Assembly: GCA_000310025.1 (NCBI GenBank)
Contig: FN648395.1
Span: 24,159-74,523, forward strand
Origin: Ectocarpus siliculosus
Taxonomy: Eukaryota > Sar > Phaeophyceae > Ectocarpales > Ectocarpaceae
Direction: 5' to 3'
DNA length: 50,365 nt
The position numbers were made by a program, and so were the translations under genes. Below, in pieces: positions 1 to 12,400 of the stretch; positions within the stretch are counted from its first letter, which is position 1; the number at the start of each line of letters is the position of its first letter. The notes beneath the pieces are model-generated. The model made no database searches and was not told where the DNA came from. It saw only the letters and a program-made list of their open reading frames with translations.

Positions 1-2396
1 AATAAACAAATATTATCTCTTATTAAAAAATTATGGGAGTTCGCCCCCCCCCCCCCCTACGATATGCATCGCAGAGCACGACGCTAGAAAGACAGCGCGT
101 GCATATTTACAAACAAAAGTTGGCCTCCGGCACCACCACCAGCAACAACGACAGCCGAGCAACCCGCTTCCGTCCACCAGGCGGTGGGCTAAAACTCATC
201 GCCGGCCCGGCGTGCTCGAGCTGACCCAGAAAGCTACACAACAAGAACGAAAAAAGGACCACGGGACGAAAAAAAAAACTCAAGGGCTATATCGAGCACC
301 TGCTCAGCAGCTGTGGGTTTCTCGCCGTTGCTTGGCGACCCTACACACACACGGTTAGACGTTTTGTTCTCGGAAACAACAACATACCCCTTCTCTACTC
401 CCTGATACGGGGATTGGTCGCCTCTGATCCTCTCGGCTCTGCGGCGGCCGGCGAACAAAAATGAAAAAAAAAAAGACACAACACCGCCTTTGCGCCAAAA
501 CCTTTGGTACTTTCTAAAGACCAGCAGCACGCCGTTCACATACTTTCACTTCGTCAATCGCACCGCACCCGGACGACACTACAGCGAGGAGAACGGCGAG
601 CAGGCATGGCAGGCCACAGCAGGCAGTGCGCGTAAAAAAATCAAAACGAAAAAAGAAACACGCAACGTGACAGCGAAACGGAGAGTTTCGATCCGCCCAA
701 CTTCTACGTCTCCAGGAGGGAACCCAAGCCACCGGGTGTGAGAGAATGATGGGCAAGTGAGGACATGTGCCTCCTGCTAACTACCGCATGACACCGTCGT
801 CAGGCGTCGAGCCCTCCAGCTCCGAAGGGTGGATGGCTGGCGCTCTACTTGTAGACAGCAACGTCAACACCAAATTTTCGGCCGAGCTTTCATTTGACGC
901 CAGCAGAAGCAGACGGTAACCATCCAAAAATAACACGCGCCAACCTTCACCCTCAGCCAGGTGCACCGGAGATCGTGCCTCAATCGAACACTCTCAGCAC
1001 ACAAGCGCGCTCCGTCCGCCACACGGCAAAACGTTCCATCACCAGCCCACAAGACGCCCCCCCCTTTCTCTAGGATGACAAGAAATCAAAGGGAGATATG
1101 TAGACGAACCTCCCCTCTTCTCCCCATATTCGTTGTCTTTGGGACGGCAGAAAAACAGAAGAGAAAGAAAAAACCGAAGCGGGAGTGTTGTACAAACACG
1201 GCGGCGCAATCTTTTGCGGAGATGATACGACTCGTGGAAAGGAGCAGAGCCCCCGCCCATCACAACCACCACCATCATACGCGTACGTACACGCGTGAGA
1301 TACCAAAACCTTCTATTGGAGGGTGCGCCCGCTCTGACACCCGCCGAAATGCCGCCACAAAAGCTTGGCTCTATAACTATTAATGTTCAAACACCAAGGC
1401 AAACACCCGCCTGCCTCTCTTGACACGAAACCCTTCATGCATTTATTCTCGAGCAGATTATAGGAAGCCTATTGTGTCACGTGTAGCTCACTGTCTAGAA
1501 GACCAGTGGTAAAAAAGCAAGAAACATGCACGCATCCAGCCTAACCTCCTCCAAACGGTCCTCCTCGCCTTCCCCCCTCTGAAGGCACGCGGTACGTTCA
1601 CGATAGAGATTAGTGAGAGCGAACACGCTTCGTATCATACACCGTAAGCACACCCCCCGCTGGACCAGCAGCTTTGTGAAGAACAGCACACCAAGCACGC
1701 TACGGGTTCTAGCAGCAGCAACATTTGAAGAACAGCACACCAAGCACGCCACGGTTCTTCTCACACCGGCCGCTCCGATCCCCAAAAGGAGTTCCATCAA
1801 CGCTGACACACCTCGACACGAGACTAGACTCAAAATAGCGCGAGTTCCAGACGGCTGGTTTAACACCAAACGCTGGCCGGTTGCCTCTCTCTGTGTGTCC
1901 TCCCTTTTGCTCCAACATTCCCGACTCGCTTGGCCCTTCTCCAACGCACCGCCGCCCAAAGCTGCAGCACCCCCCCCCCCCAACCCCCATACCGGAAAAG
2001 GCAAACGCCAACTGGGGCCTTGTTGACCCCCGCCCGGTTCTTGCATCCTCTCGAAACAAGAGAAGGGAGTTGGGCAGGGGGGTGCGGGCGCAGGCAGCAC
2101 AAGCCAAGTCCCCGCCCCGAGCACTGACCCACCAGACACACGACAATGCGCGAGACGCAAAAACGCGACCCCTCGTACAGGTTGGTGACACAAACGACAA
2201 AAAAAAATAACTTGCGCGCGCGAGCACGGACGCGAGCACGAAAACTCAAACGCACACATACACACATGGTCAAACTTTCACATTGTCATAAATACACAAA
2301 CGAGGCAAGAAAAATATTGGTGCCCCCCCATGAGGCATAAAATAAGGAGCGCAGATGAGCGCTCGAGGGCGCGCGGGTGGGGGGGCGAGCTCAAAA
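1..2396. other. Non-coding stretch downstream of the sphingomyelin-synthase-like gene
   Basis: I recognise no gene here. Open frames on both strands are short, lack plausible ATG starts, or are made of low-complexity sequence; the longest (minus, 1495-2265) has no family signature and no convincing splice sites. The stretch holds a C14 tract at 44-57 and a short tandem duplication near 1676-1755. It probably contains the 3' flank of the gene ending at 2397. Confidence 0.5.
1676..1755. repeat. Two-copy short tandem duplication
   Basis: A segment of about 28 bases beginning gaagaacagcacaccaagca occurs at about 1677 and again at about 1728, a spacing near 51 bp, with one or two differences. No coding role is evident. 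Confidence 0.7.
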
Positions 2397-5300
2397 TCAA
2401 ACAACCCACGGGGCATTCTTCTTTTCTGTCCGCGGGTCGTAGGCCGCTTTGACCGCCGCGGCCGTGTTCCCGCTGCCCGCACCCCCATTCAAAGACGCTC
2501 TCCACCCGTTCTCGAATCGGAAGAACGTCAAGCTTGCGACAAGGATGCCCAGCGTGATGTCCACCTTGCGGAGAGAAACATCCAGCAAACAGGCCCGTGC
2601 GCGGAGGGGGTGGGGGTCGCAATGAACAGGCATCCAGAGGAGACCGCAAGACGAGCACTGGCGTGATACCATATTTTAAGCCGGGAGTGAGATAACCCTC
2701 GCCCAAGACCCCAAGAAGGCGGCAAGTACGCCTTCGCGGGGTGCTACTACTAATACTATTATACAAGTAAGGAAACATGTTAGACAAAGCATGCAATCTG
2801 GGCAAGTTGGATTAGGGTTAGGTTAGGGACAGGGTCTGCGTACTGTACCCCCTCACGGCTGTTCAATTTCCTCATAAAACTTAAATTTCTCCCCCAAGGC
2901 GGTTCGTTTGCGGAATGCGGCGTACACATGGTACGAAACAAGATTTTTTCTCTTGTCTCTTAATCTACTCCGTATTATAAATCTTGTCTTGTCATGTTCT
3001 CTCACCGTATAGTGTTTCCGCCCCGCGATGGCCAGCGTGCACATGGTCAGCAGGTACACGACCCCGAGCGCCTTCCACACGCGGTACGTTGCGTGCCCCC
3101 TCCAAGACTTGACGAAGATAAGCATCGTCAGCGTCGTGAACGCCGCGTGCCCGGAAAAGAGCAAGTCCCCGCAAGAGCTGAAATCCCCGACCCTGCCAGC
3201 CAAAGAACAGAGCCAAACGGCGGTCGACGTTAAAAATACGCAAACATTATACCGCCTACAGCAAAAGTATGCCTAGGAGTAGTGGGAATGATGTTGAAAT
3301 TGACGGAAAGGGACGTGTAGGATCATAAAATTGTAATTGTTCGCATCGCACCTTCCTTGTTAAGTGTCAGAAGACAGCAGTCGGAACGCTCCGTTGGGTT
3401 GGAATCTGGGCCGGCAACTTCGAAAGGAAACGAAGAAACTCTGGCAACAAGAATATGTACGTGCTAAAGCTGGTGGAAGACACTAACAAAGCTCTTGAAC
3501 AGCGACGCGCCACATTTTGGTTATACTTCTAGCCTACTGCCTGTCGCCTGTTCAGGCATTCAGGCAACCTAGCAGCAGCTAGTCGGGGCGGTGGCAGACG
3601 TGCACAACAAACACACGCACGCACCAGAGCACTGACAATCACTCTCCCCCCACACACACCCGCGACGGAAAACACTCACATGACGCCCATGCGCGTCGCG
3701 ATCTCGTGCCAGCTGACGGGCGGGTTGTACAGGGCCTTGTCCCTGCAGTGGGGCGCCGGCCCCGGCAGCGACGTCAACCCGATCGTCAGGCAGCGCAGCA
3801 TGTAGACGATCGACACGAGCCGGAACCAGGACGTGACCAGGGTGACGCGCTGCTTGCGGTCCATGAAGAGGCTGCGGAGGAGCGCGATGCCCGGGAGGAG
3901 CGCCGTGAGCGTGTCGCTCACCGGCCTCCAGGGGGAGTCGAGAGTCTGCTCCGGGATGACCAGGAAGCCGATGTCGAACAGAGGCTCCGCCGGGGTGTGC
4001 ACGTAGGTGGCGAAGTTTACCGTCACTGTGTTGTCATTGTTGTCGTCGTCGTTGTCGGGGGGGGGCGGGGGGCAGAACAGAGGTGAAAAAAAGTACTACA
4101 TCAAGAAACACAAAAAAGACTACTACTGCTGTACACAACCCTCTGAGATAAAACCACAGAATAGTTATTGATTGCTTAGAATGGAATACTCAGACATTTC
4201 CGAACAGCAGCAGCAGCAGCAGCAACCATACTGATACGAACAAAGCACTTGAGAGAGTAGGTTACAGCAGTAGCGTTCATCAAGCAATGTTACACGAACG
4301 TGCAAACTGGGCAGGTAGTGGGTCTTCCAATAATATTAAATACATTGATTCTCACTCTCAAGACTCTTTGCTACATAATCTTGCTCTAGTCTTTTTCTGA
4401 TGAGGGATGACTGCTGTGTATTTTTGTATATCCTTGTTACCAAGAACTTCAGGGTTTGGCATATGCCGTGTATTTACCGCCTAGTTTATGCATGCAGATG
4501 TGAGTTGCCGACGGGACATGGGGCGACAGCAGCAGGGTGGCTGGTACAGGAGCAACATTAATACTTGCATGAAGTATGTCCATATTCGCGTGATACGCTT
4601 TCAGCAGCATCATAGGTTGAACTCATTTGCAGTTGAATCAGTCCACAGAATGACGACTGGCGCTGTTTGATGCACAACGCAAATTTGGAAAGACAGAACA
4701 ATATACTCAGCACGCCCACACTGACTACAGGTAGATAATACAAGCTGAAAACATAAGCACAAACCACAACCTTGCTGGCTTTGTACTTGTAGATCCGAGA
4801 CAAAGCCACCAACATTTCGACAAGCAGCGGTACGCGACACTTGGCACACGAGAAGGGGAGGGACCAACGAGAGATCTAGACGGGTCGAGAAAAACAAAGA
4901 GGAGAGAGGAAGCTGCTGCTTTAGCTCGTGGGTTGCTCGATTATGTCTGCGCTTACACAACCAAACCGAACATCGACACTTGTATCATTCCGAGGGCGGC
5001 GACTACGGGATAAAAAAACAGAAAATGTGCCGTCCTTTATGCCGTTAAGAGATTTCCCAAAACCTCGTTAGATATAATATACATCTCCGTGTGTTTTATT
5101 ATTCCTTGGCCCTAAAGCCGATACAGTTGCGCAACAATGGAGGCGCCGACCTCTATGACGCAGCAGCGCCCGCCCAGTAAATAGGTTTCAAATCTGGCGT
5201 TGGTGTTCAGAAAAACTGGTGTGTCGAAGCGCAACGACTGATGACTAGCTTGATGTTTCAAATCACAACTTGAACTTGAGCACGCACTGACGGACCCAAA

Positions 5301-6244
5301 CGAAGTACATACTGCTGTACTTGACGCTTCTGTTGCCAGTTCCTACGCGAAAAAAAATACAGCCAGAGAACGAGCACGCTCGAGCACGGACGGAGGTTGT
5401 TTACAACTGAGCGGTTTACCCTTTGTGGTGGTGGGGGCAGTGGGCAACGTCGGTGGGCGCGCTAGGAAAAATCCTTCCATTGGAGCTAGTGGCGAAAAAA
5501 CACGCTCTTTTTCGAGAAAAAAATGCTTCGGCGGAGAGCGAGAGAGGATGGTGACCTGCATCGTAATATTACAGGACACGATTAGAAGAATTCATGCAAA
5601 CACGAACAACAAAGGGAGGACAGCAGCAACGAACACAAGAGCAGCAGCGCAAGACCACACGCGGCACCCTCACCAGTCATGAACAGGACCACAAGGGCAA
5701 GGACCTCGGCGTTCCGGAAGAGAGCCACCATGTCGGGAGGGATCCGCTTGTAGATCATGCGTCGGTAGCAGAACAGCCCTGCGACCCACAACCCCCAGAG
5801 CGGCAGCGCCACGGTCCTCCTGTGGAACGACGTCGACCGCGTCCGCAGCTCCTCGATGCGCATCCAGAAGCTCACCCACAGCATCGCGTACTGCGTGCAG
5901 CAGGAGGCGATCAGCGAGAACCAGGCCAGGAAGCTCAGCAGCTCCGCCAGGCGCGCTCTCACCGGCATCCTCGCGTCGATCTCGAGGTAGCACAGGCCGC
6001 CGCCACCCGCGCAGGAGGGCGAGGCCGCGAACAAGCCCGCGCCGTTGCCGTTGCTGCTGCCGCCGGCCGTGACGGAGCTATCTCTCTCCAGCTTGAGCAC
6101 CCCCGCCTCCAGGCCCGAGAGCAGCAACGTTTCCGCCGACGTCGACGAGGAGGACTGCTCCGCCACCTGGGAGAACCGCTTCTTGGTGGAGCAGTCCCTG
6201 TCCCCTGTTGTAGGGCTAGCTGACGCTGTGTCGTCCGATCCCAT
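2397..6244 (-). CDS. Sphingomyelin-synthase-like (PAP2_C) membrane phosphotransferase, 4 exons
   Basis: Proposed exons are 6244-5674, 4025-3680, 3192-3006 and 2564-2397 (423 aa). All junctions are GT-AG and join in phase. After a hydrophilic, Ser/Gly-rich N-terminus of about 115 residues come several hydrophobic segments. Family motifs follow: YMLRCLTIGLTSLP at 265-278 and HC at 283-284; SSCGDLLFSGH at 311-321; and HYTVD at 366-370, split exactly across the last intron. In the SMS/ceramide phosphotransferase family His321, His366 and Asp370 form the catalytic triad that moves a phosphohead group from a phospholipid to ceramide on Golgi or plasma membranes. One oddity is Ala in place of the usual Thr after FSGH. 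The substrate head group (choline, inositol or ethanolamine) cannot be read from sequence. The start at 6244 is the first ATG of the long open frame. Confidence 0.85.
2812..2828 (+). repeat. Interstitial telomere-like motif
   Basis: The stretch ttagggttaggttaggg contains TTAGGG-type units and lies in the last intron (2565-3005) of the sphingomyelin-synthase-like gene. It is too short to be a telomere. Confidence 0.6.
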
Positions 6245-7812
6245 GATGTCGTCTGCGGGCGGGCGGGCGTCCTTCTCGCGGCCAACGACCTGCTGTTGCA
6301 GCAGAAACCGAAAGGCTCAAATGCACGATCACCGACACGTCCCGCGGCAGTCGTGTCCCGGCAGTAGACCTGGAGCACTGCTGTGGAGGAACGCGAGTGG
6401 GAAGGCGAGATCGCGTGACAGAGCTGCTGAGTTCACGCGGCGGCGGCGAGAGAAGAGTGCCCCGATGCCCGCTTTTTCCGCCAATAGAACAATTAGCGTC
6501 CCTGACCGATACCGAGCCTCGGACGGAGCAACAACAGGCGCAGCAGCAGGGACGGGCTGGTTGTCGATGTCGGCGTCGGTTGTGCGCCCAGAAAGTACAG
6601 CAGTCAAGTCCTCAACGGCAGGCGAAATTGACAGGTAGATGTGGTGGTAATTGGTCATTGGTCATCACGGCAGAGGCGGCAAAAACTAGGAAAAACCCGA
6701 TGGTTTCGCCGCTTCCTGCTCGCGTGACGCGGGAAAAAACGTTTCAAAAAAAATGTCCCTCTTTTTCCTTGCGATATATATGTACAGCGCGCGGCGCCCC
6801 AGGATATGTGTTTACTCCTGCTGGTATGTATGTAGATGGCATGAAGTATGCAACAGCAGTCGAGTTTTTTTACCTTGTCTTCGGGTCTACAGCAGTAGTG
6901 GCCCCAATGAGGTAAGGCGGTCGCCGTGTAAGGCTGGTCAAATCGCCCGACATAATTACGTTGATGGACGTCCGGGTGCCCGATATAAGGACCGCAACTC
7001 GACCTTATACAGGGACCACTGGAGCTTCTGTAGAACGATCCTGGGACCGATCGAAGAACCAACAGAGAGCAACGGACGGTTACTTACCGCTGCATCACAC
7101 GGTCGGCGCTGGGGCCGCAGACAGCTCCCACGCGTATGTGCCCAACCAAACTGCACGACAGAAAAGCCGTGTCCAACGGCACAGCAAACAATAAGAACAG
7201 CAACAGAGGCCACGTGGCATGCCTGTTAGTCTACCTCATCATCGTCCGTCTCCTCTCATGCGTATGAGGAGTGTTCTCGGTGGTGCGGCACAATCAGCGC
7301 CTGCTCATGTTGAGAGAGGCCAGGAGGTCGCGTTGTACAGCAAAAGGAGGAGGTATTCATGATATGCGGTAACGCCGCCCTGCTGTCCGAGTCTCCTGAT
7401 CATAAATCGAAAGGCAGGAAATTCAAGTTCAGCAGGTGAGACGATAATAATATCCAGTCTGCTGTCAAACAGGACATGCAAGCGTGCCATCAGTGCATTT
7501 ATTCATGGTGACGGTCGTTTCTTGATAACATTGACTCAAACTAACAACAGGTGGTTTGTTTCTCCGCACGGTCGCTCAGGTTGCTTGTACGTATGGTGCT
7601 AACAGTATTGACATGAACTTTGGTCTCGTTGTGCTTTTCTTTCTCCTACATCGGTAAGAAAAAGTTGGTTCACGGGGTTTGAATTCGAGAAGGTAACAAC
7701 ACTTGAAGCGGCTGAGGACCACCCGCTCCTGGCTAACTCTTAGATTCTAGGTATGAGATCACCGCGGGGGCGAAAAACATGTGACAACGCACCCTTCATG
7801 CATTTGTTTAAT
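6245..7812. other. Upstream flank, no gene recognised
   Basis: This stretch lies upstream of the minus-strand gene starting at 6244 and presumably holds its promoter and 5' UTR. Open frames on both strands (for example plus 6397-6915 and minus 6329-6658) are unremarkable and I cannot link them to any family or splice chain. Confidence 0.4.
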
Positions 7813-9196
7813 TTACTTATGTGTTAGGCCATACGACTTGGTCATGTCAGTCTGTTTCACATGGGCGGTGTAGTTGTATTGAGAGTTCTCGGTCACCACG
7901 AAGCCTGCGAAAGCACCGCTTGCTTCGAAGTTTGTCCAAGCCGATGGAACTACAGTGCGAACCTCCTTTACAGTAACCGTGCGCGCCCCTGTGCCGCTGC
8001 GTCGCAACCCTACGTTCCCCTACCGAAAATGTTCTTCACCAACCGCTGCTGCTGTAGGTCCATGATGGGTAGGTTCCACCGGGACGGTTCGCTTGACCGA
8101 GCCACGCGGTTGAAGGAGGCGCAGGACCGCCGAATCGGGTACCTTGCAGCCCTAAAGAAGAGAGACCAACAGCAAGAACGCGGTAGCCGTCACCACGTTA
8201 ACAGCGAACGCCTCGAAAATAATTGGCTCGACAGAGGCGAGATTCATGACCAAGGTGTCGCGTCGGCTGCCGGCAATATGGTAGGTATAGCAGAAATGGC
8301 CGCTGGTTCTCCCTTCCCCCGTGGTTCCCACAGCAGCCCGAGGTTCCAGCACACATCAAAAAGGCTGCCCATTCCGAACCGACCATCCACGACGCCAGCG
8401 GTGTCACCCACGGGGGCAGTATCACCGGCGAGGATCCGTGGGTTACCTCAAAGGGAGAACCGCCAGGCTGCCAATGAGCGGGCGGTCCGAGTCTATAGCG
8501 CCGGTGCACGCGCCGGTCCCAACGGTGGACGAAACCCACATCCACCGGTTGTCTGTAGATCGCCGCCGTGGGACGACAGGACTCTACCGACAACTGCTGA
8601 CCCACAACGGCGACGCTTGAGCCCCCGGGAGAACGGACGCCACCCTTTGCCTTGGCCTTTGGACGACATCGGTGTCGGAGGGAGGCGCCAGGTGCAAATG
8701 TGATAGGATGTGTACAGGTCGTTTGTTCTACGCCTATCTTAGTTTGTAGGTCATGTCGCCACGGAAAGCGGTGGTATATCACTCCACACGGAAACAGCGG
8801 CTACTTTCACGGAAAATTGCTGTGGAGCAGCCTCAGTTTCCGAAGCCGACGGCTAAACCCCACGGTTCCCACGCGTCCAATATGCCGCCTTTATCGCTTC
8901 GCTTCACTTTCTTGCCTTCCTTTCCAAGGTTGTCTCTAATGTGCCCCACGACGGCGAGATCGACGCCATGAATTCAGATGGGATTGGCGAATGGCGAAAA
9001 CGACCAGTCCGACCGGCGACCACAGGTAGTGGGCCCAGGAAACGGTTCGCTCGGCCGATGAGCGCATTTTCTGGCCGTTGGGACGGAGGTAGGTCCAGAA
9101 AGACGCCGTTAAGAAGTAGTTGGCGATCATATCCCCTCTGTCGGTCCCCGTTCCTAGACCACCAGGTCGTATCGTGTCATCTTCCGTTCTTATCAC
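7813..9196. other. Conflicting open frames on both strands; upstream exons or decayed gene
   Basis: On plus, a 281-codon frame (7861-8703) is basic, polar and disordered-looking. It is followed by open blocks at about 8750-8939 and 8941-9090, the latter ending at a good gtaggt donor with the phase needed by the acceptor at 9405/9406. These could be upstream exons of the large repeat protein. On minus, separate frames give membrane-like or well-composed peptides: 9130-8980 (a hydrophobic stretch), 8310-8152 (ending VTATAFLLLVSLL then stop), 8150-8030, and 7987-7813 (ending SYGLTHK then stop). Joining these would need frameshifts or introns shorter than 50 nt, as in a decayed gene. I cannot decide between the readings; the plus reading fits the neighbour better. 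Confidence 0.3.
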
Positions 9197-9405
9197 CTGT
9201 CGGGCGTCCTGAACGCAGAGATCCAGCCAAGTCCCTCGGTGCTATCATGCGGCTTCCCTCGACATTCGCCCGCACAGGCATATACCGAATCGATACCCTA
9301 CCCTCCATTGGATCTCTCGCATCTAGGCACGCGTACCACACATTGTGGGGCCAACCCGCTCCTGACCTTCTTTCTTCCTCTTGTTTGTTCGACGTCCTCC
9401 CGCAG

Positions 9406-12400
9406 ATGAATCGTTCCCGGACAAACCGCTTGGGACCATATTCTCGCAGGCGTGCGACGCAAATCAGGAGTGGTTGGATGGCGCAGACGAACCCGTTGTC
9501 GGGGAGCCAATAGCGGCTCCACGGGAGCACAAGACGAGCTCAGCGAACGAGGGGCGAGCTTGTTCTCCGCCCGCGAGGGCACATACTCCGGAAGAAACGC
9601 CCGCGATGCAGCGAGCCCGCCGACTGGAGCTGCAGCGGCTCGCCATCGAGAAGAGGGAGCTAGAGGCACAGCTCGCGGAGGTCAAGCAGCTCTTGCGGGC
9701 AAGCAAGGTGCCGTCGACAAAGGCAAAATCCGTCGGGCTGCCCTGTGAAGCCATCAGGGAGACATCTCCGACGAAATCTCATGGAGAAAGACCAGCACGG
9801 CGCAGAAGAAGTAGAAGAAGGAGAAGGCGGCACAAGCGGCGGTCGCCGACGACGGAGAACGATTTTGTGGTGCACGACGGAATGAAGACCCGTCCTCGTC
9901 GCTCCAGCGGAAAATCAGAAAAGGGAAACGAGAGGCGCGTGGAGTGCCCTGCTTCGCCCGATCGCGGCCGGTCTGCCTCCGACTCCGCCCGTGATGAAGG
10001 GTACAGCAGTCCTAGGAGGAGAAGGAAGGACGGTGGCCAACCAGGCCGTTGCGATACGCGGGAGAGGCAGCCACAGGTTATCGGCAGCACGAGAAGCAGC
10101 CCCAAGAGACGAGCAGGAAGTGAAAAGGCGGTGGAGTCTACTGCTATCCCGCCGGTGGCATTCAACAGTTCGGTTTCGATAGGCATGGCAGCGAGCGCCG
10201 GTCGGGTAGAAGGGCGTTCTCCTCAGCGAAGAAGGCACCTCGATGCTAGACGAGAAGACTATGTGCCGGGAAGGAGACTGCAGCGACCGAAGTCTGCGGC
10301 GCGGCGAACGCGGGCCTCTCCGTGTCCTCCCATGAAGAGCTCCATCGCCTACGGGAGTCCTCCGGACAACGGGGGTTCGGAGGATGGACTGTTTCCACAG
10401 CGAAGACTGGGCCGAAGGAGGGAAGAGTCTGGCAGCCGTCGTTCGGCCTCGGCACGCCGGGATCGGAGAGTCCGAGCAGGTGATCCCACCAAGCATGAGC
10501 AACGGTTCGCTGCGAGAAGAAGAGGGGACAGGAATCAGGACAACGAGGAACGTCGCGTGTATTTTTCAAAATTTCCTGTCAGAGGGAGTCGTTCGGCTAG
10601 TCGGAAGGGGGCGTCTAGTAGAAGGATAGACGGAGGAGGATCACCGTCTTCATCATTTCACGCAACGTCAAAGCGTACGCAGTCAAAGCAGCCGATTGTA
10701 GATCGAGGTGCGAAAGCGGTCTCGCTCTGTGATGAAAGTCGTGTCGAGGATGCAACTGGTGCCGAAGATACACAACACGGGTACGAAGATGACTTTGAAG
10801 TCCTCAGCGTTCGTGACTCGTACAAGTCTGACTTTGAGCCGTGGGGAAAATCTGAGTCTGACGAGGAGCAGCAGTCCATGGCCAGACACGGCAGCACGGA
10901 GTTTCCGCAGAGTACCCAGCGGGTTGCTCTCGACAGCCGCACCAGATATTCGAGGGTGGAGCCGAGCGCAGGAAGAGAAGACGATACACAATTGAGAGTT
11001 AGAGAGACCTCCTGTGACGAATGGTGGGGAGGAAATGGTTTCAACCTGACAACCGGTAGCTTACTCCAGGACGACGACGACGACGAGAGCTGGTGTGACG
11101 GTCGACCTGGTGCAACTAGCATCTCTCACGCCAACATCCCTGGTGCTGCGAGTTGGAGAGAATGGAACCGGCCGGATGAGGAACACAGCAGGTTCGCCCA
11201 ATCTGACGCGTGTGACTCCAACACGCCCGAGGCAGCAGCGGCACATGAGGGTAGCCTTACAGGCCACCAGGGGGTTGCTGCTGGGTTTAACCATCTCTGG
11301 GTCGACGGCTGCGACAACGTTTTGGTGGATTCTGCTGAGAAAGAAGCCACGGGCGCGGATGGCCCGCGCGCCTCTGGCCAAGGCGACCCCCAGAACGTCG
11401 ACAGTGGTCTCTACTCGTCTTCTTACGAGGAATACTCGGTCGGCACTGCGGGAGGCCCGCCGTCCGTTCCACTCCCTCTCATGGTTGTTGAGGACGACAA
11501 CGGCAAGCCAAATGTCTCAGGTAAGCGCCAAGAAGAGGAAAGAGTATCGACCGCCTCGATGTCCGACGGCGGCGCGTCCTTGTACGACATGCTTGGATCT
11601 TCCCGTGACAGCAGCTATTCAAGCGAGACTTGGTCGCTCGAGTCCCACGACCGGCCAAGCGTTCTCGGTCGTGGTAGATCAGGATTTGGCGCGGAAGCGG
11701 GGATGGCCACAGGGGCGGCGTACGTGTCCGACCGAAAGGCATCGCTCGACGACAGAAGAAAGCGGAGAAGATATTCTGCGGCGGAAGGGGAGTCATCGGA
11801 TGGGTCGTCATTGTACGACGTCACGTCTGAAACTAGTGTCGACGAAGACAACGCACGACGAGACAGGGACCTCTCCCCGCCCCACGAACATGGTGAAGCT
11901 GACAACATCACAACGGATAATTCCGCGTACGCAGTCGATCCTGGTGGGCCTAATCGGCCGGGGGTGTCCCTCGGGCCAACTTCGGGAGACAATGATATCC
12001 CCTCCAATAGCTACGCAGAGCCGACAACAGATGATTCGCCAACGCTTCGCAGAGAAGAGGAGAATCCACCAGCAAGCATCGAATCCTCTTGGGATCAGGT
12101 ATCGACTGATCAACTTCTCCCGCCTCACAGTGGATCAACGGTGAAACAGACGGGCCACGAAGCCGGCGGCGAAGATGTCGACAGGCGTCGGCCTGGGGGG
12201 GACGGTTCAGTTGACCGTAATGATGCCGATGTCTCGGTGCCGCACGACGACCGGGGTTGGGCTGAGTCCGTCGGGAAGCGGTCGCAGCCCGGCCGGCCGA
12301 GAGCCGGTGGTACCCGTGCCGGTGGGGACAAGATTGGTGGCGTCAATGGGGATGAATTCGAGCTTAACCTGTCGTTTGATGAGTTATCCATCGCCGAAGG

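Noticed and set aside
1495-2265. 256-codon open frame on the minus strand
   Set aside because: Non-ATG start, Cys/Arg-rich composition typical of chance frames in GC-rich DNA, and overlapping frames of similar length on the same stretch.
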